Shown: positions 44,561 to 55,107 of the stretch, one piece after another
Numbering within the stretch: the stretch's first letter is position 1
How the letters are laid out: each line of letters starts with the position of its first letter
Assembly (NCBI GenBank): GCA_032871835.1
Contig: CM065296.1
Coordinates: 3,978,001 to 4,042,000 of the forward strand
DNA length: 64,000 bases
Source of the DNA: Dipteronia dyeriana
Taxonomy: Eukaryota > Streptophyta > Magnoliopsida > Sapindales > Sapindaceae
Reading direction: 5' to 3'
The notes under the pieces: generated by a model
The model's database searches: none
Seen by the model: the letters and a program-made list of their open reading frames with translations, nothing else
What the model was told of the DNA's origin: nothing
Position numbers and translations under genes: made by a program

Positions 44561-45429
44561 TGTCGTATGTGAATTTTACCAGATGTACATGTCATTGACA
44601 AATAGGATAAAAGTGTCAGGTGGACATCCAAATAGACACTCAGGAAACGTCCAACAAGGCATCATTGAAGAGAAAAGGCCCGAGTATACAGGTATTAAAA
44701 CAAGACCTACATCAATTAAACATACTCGGGGACAAGCAGAATGCATTTTCTACTCGGGATCAGGAGACGTCACTCGGGACCATCACGCATCATATCCTAC
44801 TTGGGATAAACATGACAACCGAGTAAGAAGCTTAGCGAGTAGTTCACAAGTTGAGTCATGCAAGGATCCTTATCAAAGAACAACTCTAACGAAGAAAGAG
44901 AAGGTCAAACATAAAGGGTTCCTTATCCGAGAACACCTATATTTCCTCAAAAAGACTACGTTCTTATAAGGAAATAAGTCCTAATCGGACTACGTTACTA
45001 AAGTCCCATTTGATTTCAATATAAGTCTTCGAAATAGGAAAAAAGACAAATCTACTTCAAACAAGAAACCAAATCACAATTAAATACAGAGATATTTTAT
45101 TACTTGTACAAAGCAGATTAGGGCTATATACACATATAAATAGACCCATAATCTCGCTGAAAGAAAGATATAGATAAGAGAACATACACAGAAATAATAA
45201 CAAAATTCAGAGAAAAAAAAAAGAGATCGAGAGCTTGTAATATTCAAGAATTCATAGTGGATTTTGGCTAGGTTGATCATTCAACAACCCGTGGACGTTT
45301 CTCCGGTCATCGGAGTTTTACCACGTAAAAAACTCGTGTCTAATTTACTTTCTCCTTCTCTCTCTTTTTGAAATCTCAACCGAAATCCAATCCTTGTTGA
45401 CTTTTCTGATACAATCCAGAAATCAACGT

Positions 45430-45434
<5 letters not shown>
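44561..45434 (+). repeat. 3' LTR of the deleted gypsy element (874 bp)
   Basis: TGTCGTATGTG...CAACGTCAACA. Near the end it carries CGTGGACGTTTCTCCGGTCA and TTTTACCACGTAAAA, shared with the LTR at 7148-8027 in reverse. Repeated (A/T)CTCGGG motifs occur between 44720 and 44830. Confidence 0.92.
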
Positions 45435-45483
<49 letters not shown>

Positions 45484-45976
45484 ATGTTTTTATATACAAT
45501 AATATTATAATATATTATTATAATATAAATTATAATATATGTAATAATATTTTTTATTAAAATATATATATATATATATTAAAATTATTTATTTATAATT
45601 TAAGAGTTTAGTTTTGATTAATTCATTTTTTGATATGTTTTTTTTGAATTGATTTTTGATGTGTTACTTTTGTTTAATTTCAAAATTACAATATAAAATT
45701 TATATTGGTTAATTATTTAATCAATTTTTTTATGGTTGTAATAATATCAAAAAAAAAAATATCTAAATTGATATCTCAATTTTTAATAGTTTTTGGTTAA
45801 CCTAACAGACGTGTTTTTTTCGTTTTCATTTTTAAAATACAGTTTTCAGTATATGCTACCAGACACATTTCATAATTTGAAACTGTAACAAAAAATACTG
45901 TTTTCATTTTCATTTTCATTTTCATTTTTATTTTTGAAAAACAACAACTGAAAAACGCTTACATGACGTACCCTAA

Positions 45977-46062
45977 ATCTTCTGGTTGTTATCTGGATTT
46001 AGGAAAACAATATTGTTATTTTAAATAACTAATGCCGAATTACATTGCATTTCGTTTTGCTC
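45977..46062. other. Spacer between two inverted MITE copies
   Basis: About 86 bp of unrelated sequence separates the two copies; the whole can fold into a large cruciform with arms 45590-45973 and 46066-46450. Confidence 0.7.
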
Positions 46063-46065
46063 TTA

Positions 46066-46437
46066 GGGTCTGTCCTGTAAACATTTTTTAGTTGTTGTTT
46101 TTCAAAAATAAAAATAAAAATAAAAACAGTATTTTTGGTTTCAATTTCGAATTCTGAAAAAGCGTCTGGTAGCATATACTGAAAGCTGTATTTTGAAAAT
46201 GAAAACAGAAAAAAACGCGTCTGGTAGGTTAACCGAAAACTATCAAAAATTGAAATATCAATTTTGACATTTTGTTTAATGTTATTACAACTATAAACAA
46301 ATTGATTAAATAATTAACCAATATAATATTTTATTGTAATTTTTAAATTAAACAAAAGTAACACATCAAAAATTAATTAAAAAAACATATCAAAAAATGA
46401 ATTAATCAAAACTAAACTCTTAAATTATAAATAAATA

Positions 46438-46481
<44 letters not shown>

Positions 46482-46502
46482 AATAGAAATAAATTATTCT
46501 AG

Positions 46503-46533
<31 letters not shown>

Positions 46534-46858
46534 AGAGGGGCGTTTTGGTCATTTAAAAATCTTGTTCCGTTCTGTCCTAACCATATAAATGCATAACAAT
46601 ACAATTAATAGTTTTTTTTTTAAAATGATTTTTTTATATAAAAAAAGTGAAAAGCAAAATGAAAAACGAAAACATAAACAAAAAACAAGTATTTTGTGTT
46701 TTTCAAATCTTTCACTTTTAACACTGGTTTTGTTTTTCATTTGTTTTTTTTTTGCTTTTGCGAAAATAAAATGAAAAACGGTTAACGAACGCGTTTTCGA
46801 AATTGTTTTCAAAAAATAAAAATAAAAACGGACTAAAAAGCAGCTGCAGGACGGGGCT
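46066..46858. mobile_element. MITE copy 2
   Basis: Begins GGGTCTGTCCTGTAAAC after TTA (46063-46065) and ends CAGCTGCAGGACGGGGCT before TTA (46859-46861). The ends are imperfect inverted repeats (TGTCCTG versus CGTCCTGC reversed). Non-coding, AT-rich, 793 bp. It is the inverted partner of 41121-45973. Confidence 0.75.
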
Positions 46859-46897
46859 TTAATCTTTTTCATCTTAAGAGAGAGATACCAGTAAAGT

Positions 46898-47385
46898 TAG
46901 GGGTCGTTTGTTTTTTCCACTTAAAACTTAATGAGTCTGAATCATAATTATTAAGTTGTTTTGTTTGTTTTTTTAAGTGGTCAAACAACTTAAAAATCCT
47001 AAAAAACAACTTAAAATAAAAAGTAAAAAATTCTGACTTTTAACTTAATTGCAAATAACTGAATTGCATTAAATGCAATATAAAAACTTTTCTTCCGATA
47101 CTATCCCCCATATATAACATATTCAAATTTCATCAAAATTACATATGATATAGAAATCTTTATTTTAATATATTGCTTATTTTAAATAGCTTTAAAAATA
47201 AAAAAGAACCCTAACCACTGTACCTATTGGTATTTAATATCGATAATTTATTATGATATTATGGTGATATATATATATATATATTATAGTGTTTTGTGCG
47301 AGTTTTCCTGATGTCTTTTTTATTTATTGAAAAAAAAACATTTTCTTTTCTTTGAAAAATGAAGTTTGTTTGTAATCAAAGATGA
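46898..47385. repeat. Left long inverted repeat of hAT element
   Basis: Pairs with 50797-51295. Shared blocks include AATCATAATTATTAAGTTG, GTGGTCAAACAACTTAAAAA and GAAGTTTGTTTGTAATC. Its inner edge coincides with the last codons of the transposase relic. Confidence 0.88.
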
Positions 47386-49148
47386 AGATCTTCCTTGTCT
47401 TCAACAGCATCGAACTGTGCTTCAAGGTACCTAATAAGTTCGGTACAAGAAGATGGGCTAGATCTTTGCCCTGAAGAAGTACTTGCTGATTTGTCTTTTT
47501 TTCGTCGTTTCAGAAGGCTCCAACTTGTTTGCTTCGGCTCTGTCTCCGGTCGTGTTGATTGGGGGATGTCAAAATTGCCAAACCTGGTCTCATAAATACG
47601 AAAAATCTCGAACAACTTGGTTCGAATGTCAGTAATTGTTCTGAATAATCTATTGTCAAATTAATACCAATAAACTCAAGCAAAACTTCTAAATCAGATA
47701 ATTTAACCCTGTGATCTATTATAGCACTTAAGGTATAAAGTAGGGGAATGTTAGCCCAACATTTTTTCAACTTTGTCTCTATGACAACAACTGCAACGCC
47801 TAGATGTCCATCTTCTCTAAAACTGTTTAATAGTTCAGACATTTTCACTATCTGATGGATTACCTGGGAAGATGTGGGGTAATATACCCCGGAAATAGTT
47901 ACAGTGGTATTGTAAAAAATATTTAAAAATTGAACAAAAATCTTTGCCACATACCAATCGTCTGTGGTAAATAATTTTGGACTAAGTTGTCCTGTTTCGA
48001 TCAATTTCATGCTATAAAAACATGTAATGGTTGTATCATATTCCAAACAATTTTACAGCATTAAATAAGTAGAGTTCCATCTTACCGGCATATCAGTTTG
48101 GAATCGTCGGGGTTTGAGACCGTTTAATTTACAATGTCTCTTGAATTCACTGAATCTAGAATTAGAATTGCAAATCCAAGAAATGGCATCTCTGATGCGA
48201 TCTATTTGGTCGCTTACCTGCTTTAAACCAGCCTGTACAACTAAATTTATAATATGACATGCACATCGTTGATGGAAGAAATAACCTCCATCTTGCGGGA
48301 TATTTCTTGCAACAAATAATGCAATAGAGCTAGTATTTGCAGATGCATTATCAAATGTGATTGAAAGAATGCGATGCGAGATTTCATAAGTTTCTAAAAC
48401 TTCCATAATGACATTAAAAATGTTTTCTGCGGTATGTGCAAAATCCATAGGACGAAAACCGAAAATTCTTTTTGTTATCCTCCAATCAGAATCTAAATAG
48501 TGTCTCGTGACACATAAATAGTCCTGTTTGGAACATGCATTCCAAATATCAGAAGTTAATACAACAGAGACACTTAAATGCTGTATTTCAGCAACTAAAT
48601 CATCCCTTTGGGTTTCAAACAATCGTATCAAATCATTTATAGTGGTGGTTCTAGAAACAGGCTCATATTGGGGGTTATATGTAGATGTGATTAATTCTTT
48701 ATAAAATGGACTCTCACTAATACTGATCGGTTGATCAGTTTGTACAATGTATCGTGCCAAGCACTCTCTAGAGTGCATACTGCCACGTCGTAACGGACCC
48801 GTCTGGGTGCCGTTGAAGTTGTGTCTGGGTTGTAGTGTCTACCTGTCCATGTGCAGGCATACATTTGTGCATATACCGTCTCAAATGTCCGGTTCCCCCC
48901 GTACTTGTAGCATAATCCTTATGACAAAACTTACATTTAGCTCTGAGGCTAGACGTCCCGTTTGGGAGTGTCATTTGGACTATGTTGAAACATTGCCACA
49001 CATCTGATGTTAATTTTCTGGGACGTGATGTTGGTGTAATGCCGGAACCAGAAGGTCCCGCTTGAGTATGAGTCGGTTCTGAAATATCAAATTCATCGTT
49101 GAACATATTCAAACCGTTCGGAAAATAAGGCTGCTGGTTAGGATCCAT
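47376..49148 (-). pseudogene. hAT transposase relic (BED finger to RNase H core)
   Basis: Start chosen at MDPNQQPYFP (49148). The BED zinc finger (SDVWQCFNIV, CKFCHKDYATSTGGTGHLRR, then H) lies at about 49030-48870. After a frameshift near 48770 the catalytic region follows: EPVSRTTTINDLIRLFE, SDIWNACSKQDYLCVTRHYL, ITFDNASANTSS, CACHIINLVVQAGL, PVRWNSTYLML. A TAA ends this part (48053); the frame resumes with the hAT helical region (SSQVIHQIVKMSELLNSFRE) and shifts again near 47615. It ends SSCTELIRYLEAQFDAVED at 47376, just before the C-terminal dimerisation domain, which is absent. Non-functional. Confidence 0.88.
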
Positions 49149-49202
49149 TATCTGAATAAAAATATGAGCACTATAGTAGTTAATAGTCAAATTAAAAATC
49201 AA

Positions 49203-50796
49203 TATTTACTAATAGTAATCTTAATTTACTAATAATAATTACTATAACTAATACGACATTTATAATAATTAATTTACTTAAAAAAAAGTTAAATAAACAA
49301 AAAAAATCATAATCTACTAACAAAATTTTTTAAATTCACTAGTTCACTACTACAAATAAAATTGATAAATTTACTAACATAATTTACTAACATAAAATTG
49401 ATGATTTGAACCACTATTAAATTTACTAACATAATCTACAAATGAAAAATTTTAATTTATGAAAAAAAAAACAATATCAAACGTAATTACTACACTTAAC
49501 ATTCATCATTTACTTATTACAAAAAGTAATTTCAGTAATACAAATTAACTTTCTAAATTTATTAATAACAAATAATAAAATTACTACTAAACTTAAAAAT
49601 CTTAATAAACTAAACAAATAATATTAACATCCCAAAAATTGATAAACTAACTAACAAAATAGAAAATGTTTTCATTAAGTAACTCAAATCTAAACATAAA
49701 CATATAAATTTACTATGAAAATATGTTAGACCAAAAGTAATAACAAAATTGTACCTTTAAAATTTGGTGTGTTGGTGGAAAATGTAGAGAATTTTGTAGA
49801 GAGAGTAATAACCAAATTGAATGAAAAAGTTTAGAGAATTGGAGAATATATTAGAGATTGAGATTTGAGAGAATGAGAGAATGAGAGATTGAAAGAATGA
49901 TAGAGAGAGTTAATGGAAAATGAAATGGATGGAAGTATTTATAGAAAAATTTGATTTGTGGGTCAAAATGTAATTTAAAAGATTTTATGGGGGATTTTGG
50001 TAATTTGTTTTCCTCCAACGGCTGGAATTGATTTCCAACCATTGGAGGATTTTTGAAAAAAAAAATAAAAAAAATTGGGCCGAACGGACCGGCGGATCTG
50101 CAGATCGGTCCGCCAGGCCTGGCACGCCATATTAGCGTGCCAGGCGGGCCTCCTCCCAGCGGCCCCGCACGCGGCCCGTCCTGAGCCTGGCCGCGGCCTA
50201 GCCCTCTTCCTTCACGGGCCGTTCCCAGCATGGCTCGTGAACTTTCTGGGGCGGCCGGACTGGCCGGTCACCGGTCGGCCCATTTTTACACCACTAGTTG
50301 GCTCAACCTTTAAAAAGAAACAAAATACCCTTGATAAATATTCAAGGATTTGGGTATGATGGCTACCTTGTTGGACCTTAACTTTGTTACGAAACACACT
50401 GAAAATAAAAACTTCTTTGTTTGTTTAAATGTAATCTAGCCTTTCAAGAAGTTTGCTTAAATGAAATCTAAGCCTTTTTAAAAGACTACATTGAGTAATA
50501 TTATAGAAAAGAAAAACTACTTTGTTTACTTGAATGAAATCGAGCTATTTTGAAAGATTATGAGATCGTTTGTTTTTTTGTCTCCAAAGACTGAAATTTA
50601 AAATCGAATGATATGTTTTTTTTTTTCTCATATATGAATGTATTGTCAATACATTTATTTTGTAAAAGTAAAATTGTCTAAAAATAAGTAATTTTACATT
50701 TATACTTATGTTATACAATTATACATATAATATAGAATAAAAATTATCTAAAAACAATAATTATATATGAACACATATGATCATGATTTTCTTCTT
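49203..50796. other. 5' subterminal region of hAT element
   Basis: Upstream of the transposase start. 49203-49780 is very AT-rich with a purine-rich stretch (GAGAGA at 49795-49920); 50080-50280 is a GC-rich island (see hairpin); 50340-50796 is AT-rich. No gene is recognised; open frames across the GC island are chance frames. Confidence 0.6.
50117..50145. repeat. Perfect 11-bp hairpin in GC-rich hAT island
   Basis: GCCTGGCACGC, loop CATATTA, GCGTGCCAGGC. A second near-palindrome around GATCTGCAGATC sits at about 50080-50110. The island is more than 65% GC in a roughly 30% GC surrounding. Confidence 0.85.
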
Positions 50797-51295
50797 CGAT
50801 TACAAATAAACTTCATTTTTACTAAGAAAAGAAAATGCTTTTTTTTTTCTTTCAAAAAATAAAAGGGGTAAGAGTAAAAGCTCATACAAAACACTCTAAT
50901 ATGTATATACATCACCCTAATATCAAAATAAAATATTGAACTATTAATATTAAACATCAATATGAGAAGTTATTAGGGTTTTTTTTTTAAATTTTTAAAG
51001 CTATTTAAAATAAGTAATATATTAAAATAAAATATTTATATACCATATATAATTATGATGAAATTGGAAACATGTTATATATGGAAAGATAATATTGGAA
51101 GAAAAGATTTTGGATTGCATTTAATGTGATTCAGTGATTTACAATTAAGTTAAAAGTCATGATTTTTTATTTTTTATTTTAAATTGTTTTTTATGATTTT
51201 TAAGTTGTTTGACCACTTAGAAAAATAAACAAAACAACTTAATAATTATGATTCAGACCCATTAAGTTTTAAGTGAAAAAAACAAACAACCCCTA
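50797..51295. repeat. Right long inverted repeat of hAT element
   Basis: Reverse partner of 46898-47385, ending CAAACAACCCCTA. Confidence 0.88.
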
Positions 51296-51509
51296 CATTA
51301 AGGATTATTATGACCCTTGAATGAGGAAGAAAGTTCGAAAATAAAATTAACATTTCTATGATAAACTTTAGGGATTTTTTTCACTTGAATTGAATATAGA
51401 TAATGATATACATAATGAATATTAGAGATAGTGATATTCATATTTGGTTTGCAAAATCAGTTATTATAACATGAGGAGATATCTACTTCTACACAACATG
51501 ACTTGCATG

Positions 51510-51518
51510 ATTGCATCA
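51510..51518. repeat. Left target duplication of MULE-2
   Basis: ATTGCATCA here and ATTGCATCC at 59379-59387: eight of nine bases identical, the usual Mutator length. Confidence 0.88.
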
Positions 51519-52014
51519 TGTGGAAATGGTGAGAAACGTCATCTTTTTTTTTGGTAAGTTGCAATGATGTCACCGTTATAATAAGTAAAGTTTAAAAGAC
51601 ACCTATTATGATGAACTATTTAAATTGCCCTTAAATAATCGATTCTTTATTCTTTAAAAGCATCTCTCGTCCAAAAAGTTGTCTGAAAATCAATCAACTA
51701 CTCCGGGTATCTCTTCAAAAAACGAGCTCCATTACAGATATTGCACAAGAAGGTAAACTAATATTTATGATCTTCATTTTCATTTTTTAACGTATTTCTG
51801 TATGGTATAACAATGTATGAACATGTATGAACATTTATGAACATGTTGTCTCATTTTTTTTTTATGTCTTGGAGCTGTAAACTTTTAAAAAATAATGAAT
51901 GAACATGTATGTATTTTTTTTTGTATATATATTTGGCCGAGTAAATTTGAAGTGGTGCAAACAAGTTTAAAATCTTTGACATAAAAGCTGGAAAGCATTT
52001 TAAAAAAGGTCGAA

Positions 52015-52335
52015 ACATTTGAAAAAACGCTCGATCCAAAAAATAAATGCTCTATCACTCACAAGAAAGGCTCGATCCCTCATAAAAAAAGCTCAATCCC
52101 TCACAAAAAAGCTTGAGCCATAAAATAAAAAGCTCGAGGCATATTTGAAAAAAGCTCAAGCCATATTAAAAAACGCTCGATGATGTACAAAAAAAGCTCA
52201 GTCATGAACAAAAAAAGCTCGATCCCGTTCAAAAAAGCTCGATCATGTACAAAAACGGCTCGACCATGTACAAAAACGGCTCGATCATGCACAAAAAAAG
52301 CTCGATCAGTATAAAAAAGCTCGATCGCTTACACT
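52015..52335 (-). repeat. GATCGAGCTTTTTT array near left end of MULE-2
   Basis: About 15 units reading AAAAAAGCTCGATC on the plus strand, equivalent to the right array of MULE-1. Confidence 0.88.
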
Positions 52336-52426
52336 TTTGATTTTTGTTTAATCATTTATAATTGTAAATTTAAAATTAAATATTATTTTCTTAATAATGG
52401 TTTTTGATGATGATTTTGACAGGACA

Positions 52427-54950
52427 ATGGATAGGGTGAGAATAGTCATATCTTACAACGGTCGATGGGAGCAATTACCTGACGGAAATCAGAGGTATTT
52501 AGGTTCCGATAACCAAGGTTTGTATGTGTCAAAGAATTTGAGTTACGACGAACTGGTGTCGATCGTGCAAACCATTATGAAGTTTGATGAGAACAAATTC
52601 AGTTTATGCTAGGGGAAGATAGGGTGATCCCTCAAGTATGTGTTAGTCTAATCGAGAGGCCAGCATGAGGTGTCATTGGTGAAGATATCCCTCATCGTGA
52701 TAACACCCAACAATTTCGATCGTCAGGCGGAAGCAACCAGTTGTTCACAGAAAGAAGTGGGATTGATGGTCGGGAAAACATATGTGTTGTCCCACCGGAA
52801 GTAGCCGCCCATGATAATATACTAGGACCTCAATTCGACGATGTATTTGGTTGTCAAATTGAGATGAATGGTAGACAGTACAACCACCAATACAATGAGA
52901 TCTATAATGACATCAACAATAAGCAGAATACAGCACCGAATGTTGGGCTTATTCATGAGGAGGATAATGAGGGCAATTTCAATTCTGTAGAAAATGTAGA
53001 GGACAATGAGGATGATGAAGAACCTGTCTAAACGGAAAGACGTGTAAGACATGTACACAGATTTAGTTCCAGTGCACCAGATATAGCTGGGACCTTCTAG
53101 GTCCGGGTTAATGTAACTCCAGATGATTCTGATAATGCCACAACATGGGTTATTCCAGGAGCATAATCATACTCGTTTGGTATGGGTGGAAGCTGGAACT
53201 TGGTTGAAGATGAACCTATAAGCATGATATATAAAGGATAATTTTTTCCAACAAAAAAAGATTTGAAGAGACTAGTAGGCCATTTTGCAATGCGGCAGAA
53301 CTTCGAGTGGAAGGTGAAAAAGTCCAATAAGACAACATTACATCTAGTTTGTTTGATGGAAAATTGTACGTGGAAGTTAAGAGCGGTGAGGAGAGATGAA
53401 AGCACGTACTTTCAAGTAAGAAGTTTTGTCAACGAACACACTTGTCCGTTAGAGGAAATTCACCGCCGCCACTGACAAGCTAGTGCAGTCATAATTGGAG
53501 AAGTTATTGCACCTAGACTTCAACAACAAAATGGTCGACTAATGCGTCCGAAGGACATAATCGCCAACATGAAATCAATGTATGGAATCCAAATCATGTA
53601 CAGTAAGGCACACGCCGCCCTCGATTATGCGTTGTCACTTACATATGGAACACATGAGGAAACCTTTCAACTGCTTCCATCATTTGGTTACGTTTTGGAA
53701 TAAAAAAAATTCGGCACAATCACTGACTTACAGTGCGACGAAGATGGTAAATTTCTGTACTTTTTCATGTCGATTGGTGCCTCACTTAGAGGATTCCGGA
53801 CATGTATTCGTCTAGTAATTGCCGTTGATCGTACCCATTTGAAGGGACGATTCTGGGGTACAATGTTTGTTGCAACAGCACTAGATGGGAACGAACATGT
53901 GTATCCAATTTCTTTTGGGTACGGCGACTCAGAAAACAACCTTTCATGGGAATAGTTTTTGGATTGCTTGAAGGGTGCCCTAGTCATATTGATGAGCTGG
54001 TTTTCATTTTCTATAGGCATGCAAGCATTGAAGTAGGGATTTCTAAAGTGTTCCCTTATGCCACCCATACCATAAATTGCTGGCACTTTGCTGAAAATAT
54101 TAAGAAGCGATTTCATAGGAAGGATGTTGCCGCAATAATGGACAAAGCAGCCCGTGCGTACACCGAGTTTGAATATAATCGGCATATGAAAGAGTTAAGA
54201 AACTTGCACCAGAATGCATATGATTATGTAATTGATGCCGGTCCACACAAGTTGTCCCGTATACACTTCCCGGAAAGAAGGTACAGAATGCATAAACAAA
54301 TGCCTAAAATTTGCATGACAACTGCCTATGTTGACTCTGGCTGAGTTCATTAGGAATATGTTACAACGGTGGTTTCACGATCGCTATAGAGCTGTACAAA
54401 CCATGAGTTATCAGTTGACCGACGCAACACATCTTGTGCTCATAAAACGTGTGGAGAAGTGTTGTTTTATGATCGTAAATCCAATAGACTGGAATATTTT
54501 CTCTGTCAAGCGGTCTGGAAAACACTGGACTGTTGACTTAGCCAGAAAGATTTGTACTTGCAACAAATTCCAAATGGATCATTTTCCATGTTCTCACGCT
54601 CTTGCGGCCGCACGGTACATTACTTTCAATTTTTACTATGAGGTGATTATTACTGAAACGTGAAGCTCATCGTTTTAATTGTTTTTTACAGGGAGCGAAA
54701 CTTGGATTTGATAACTTTGTGTTCGGACTACTATAACAGACAGACATTTATTAACACGTACTCGGTTTCACAATCGTGTAGAAGATGTGGACAACCATGG
54801 CATAATTCCATAAGATGTTCTAATCCACCTATGATTAACGAAGGTCCAAGCAGAGGTGTTCCTGATGAATACCGTCGCAAGTGTAGCATTTGTCATTCAA
54901 TTGGACACAACAAACAGACGTGCCCTAACATTGACTCTAATAGGGAATGA
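52427..54950 (+). pseudogene. MULE transposase of MULE-2
   Basis: Same domain order as 35224-32445: MDRVRIVISYNGRWEQLPD start, MuDR-type domain (53263-53475, FAMRQNFEWKVKKSNKTTLH), DDE core, SWIM finger (CTCNKFQMDHFPCSHA, about 54550-54610) and zinc knuckles after an intron (CRRCGQPWHNSIRC, CSICHSIGHNKQTC). Differences from MULE-1: the second catalytic Asp is Tyr (VFIFYRHASIEVGI, about 54005), the first motif reads VDRTHLKG, and about 48 residues between INTYSV and the first knuckle are missing. Stops and frameshifts occur at 52609, 53095, 53475, 53702 and 53953 among others. Non-functional. Confidence 0.9.
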
Positions 54951-55107
54951 ATGACAAAGTTTTGCTCACATTGTACACATTTGGAATTGTATCATATTGT
55001 AATAATTTGGAATTGCAATAATAACTTATTAATGAATGAATTAATATTAATGAATGAATTACAATGTCTTTATACATAAAAAATGGTAGGAAATATACAA
55101 TCAATCA

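Larger units (their letters stand above)
41722..45434 (+). mobile_element. Internally deleted Tat-like gypsy LTR element
   Basis: Starts TGTCGTATGTGAATTTTACC with the first ~130 bp of an LTR, then jumps near 41852 straight into the 3' end of an antisense gene, and finishes with a polypurine tract and a full 3' LTR. Gag and pol are missing. The ATATA on each side fits a five-base target duplication, though this means little inside an AT microsatellite. The LTR family is the one at 7148-8027. Confidence 0.88.
41121..45973. mobile_element. MITE copy 1 (inverted), split by an LTR element
   Basis: The left end (TATCCCGTTCTGCAGCTG) matches, in reverse, the right end of MITE copy 2; the right end (ACGTCATGTAAGCG read leftwards) matches the left end of copy 2. 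Flanking TAA occurs on both sides (41119-41121 overlapping the end; 45974-45976). Without the LTR insertion it is about 1.1 kb. No coding capacity. A three-base TTA/TAA target and GGGTCTGT-like ends suggest a PIF/Harbinger (Tourist) MITE. Confidence 0.7.
46898..51295. mobile_element. hAT transposon with ~490-bp inverted ends
   Basis: Both ends start TAGGGGTYGTTTGTTTTTT (read inward) and stay similar for about 490 bp (46898-47385 against 51295-50797). Inside is a minus-strand hAT transposase relic. TAGGG ends are typical of hAT. Eight-base flanks (AGTAAAGT left, CATTAAGG right) match at only about half the positions, so no clear target duplication is seen. Ordinary hAT inverted repeats are 10-30 bp, so the long arms are unusual. 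Confidence 0.88.

Noticed and set aside
49851..50397. Gly/Pro/Arg-rich frames over the GC island of the hAT element
   Set aside because: Composition-driven open frames; no relatives recognised and they lie in the non-coding 5' part of the transposon.
46890..51303. Clean 8-bp target duplication for the hAT element
   Set aside because: AGTAAAGT and CATTAAGG agree at only about four positions, so I do not claim one.
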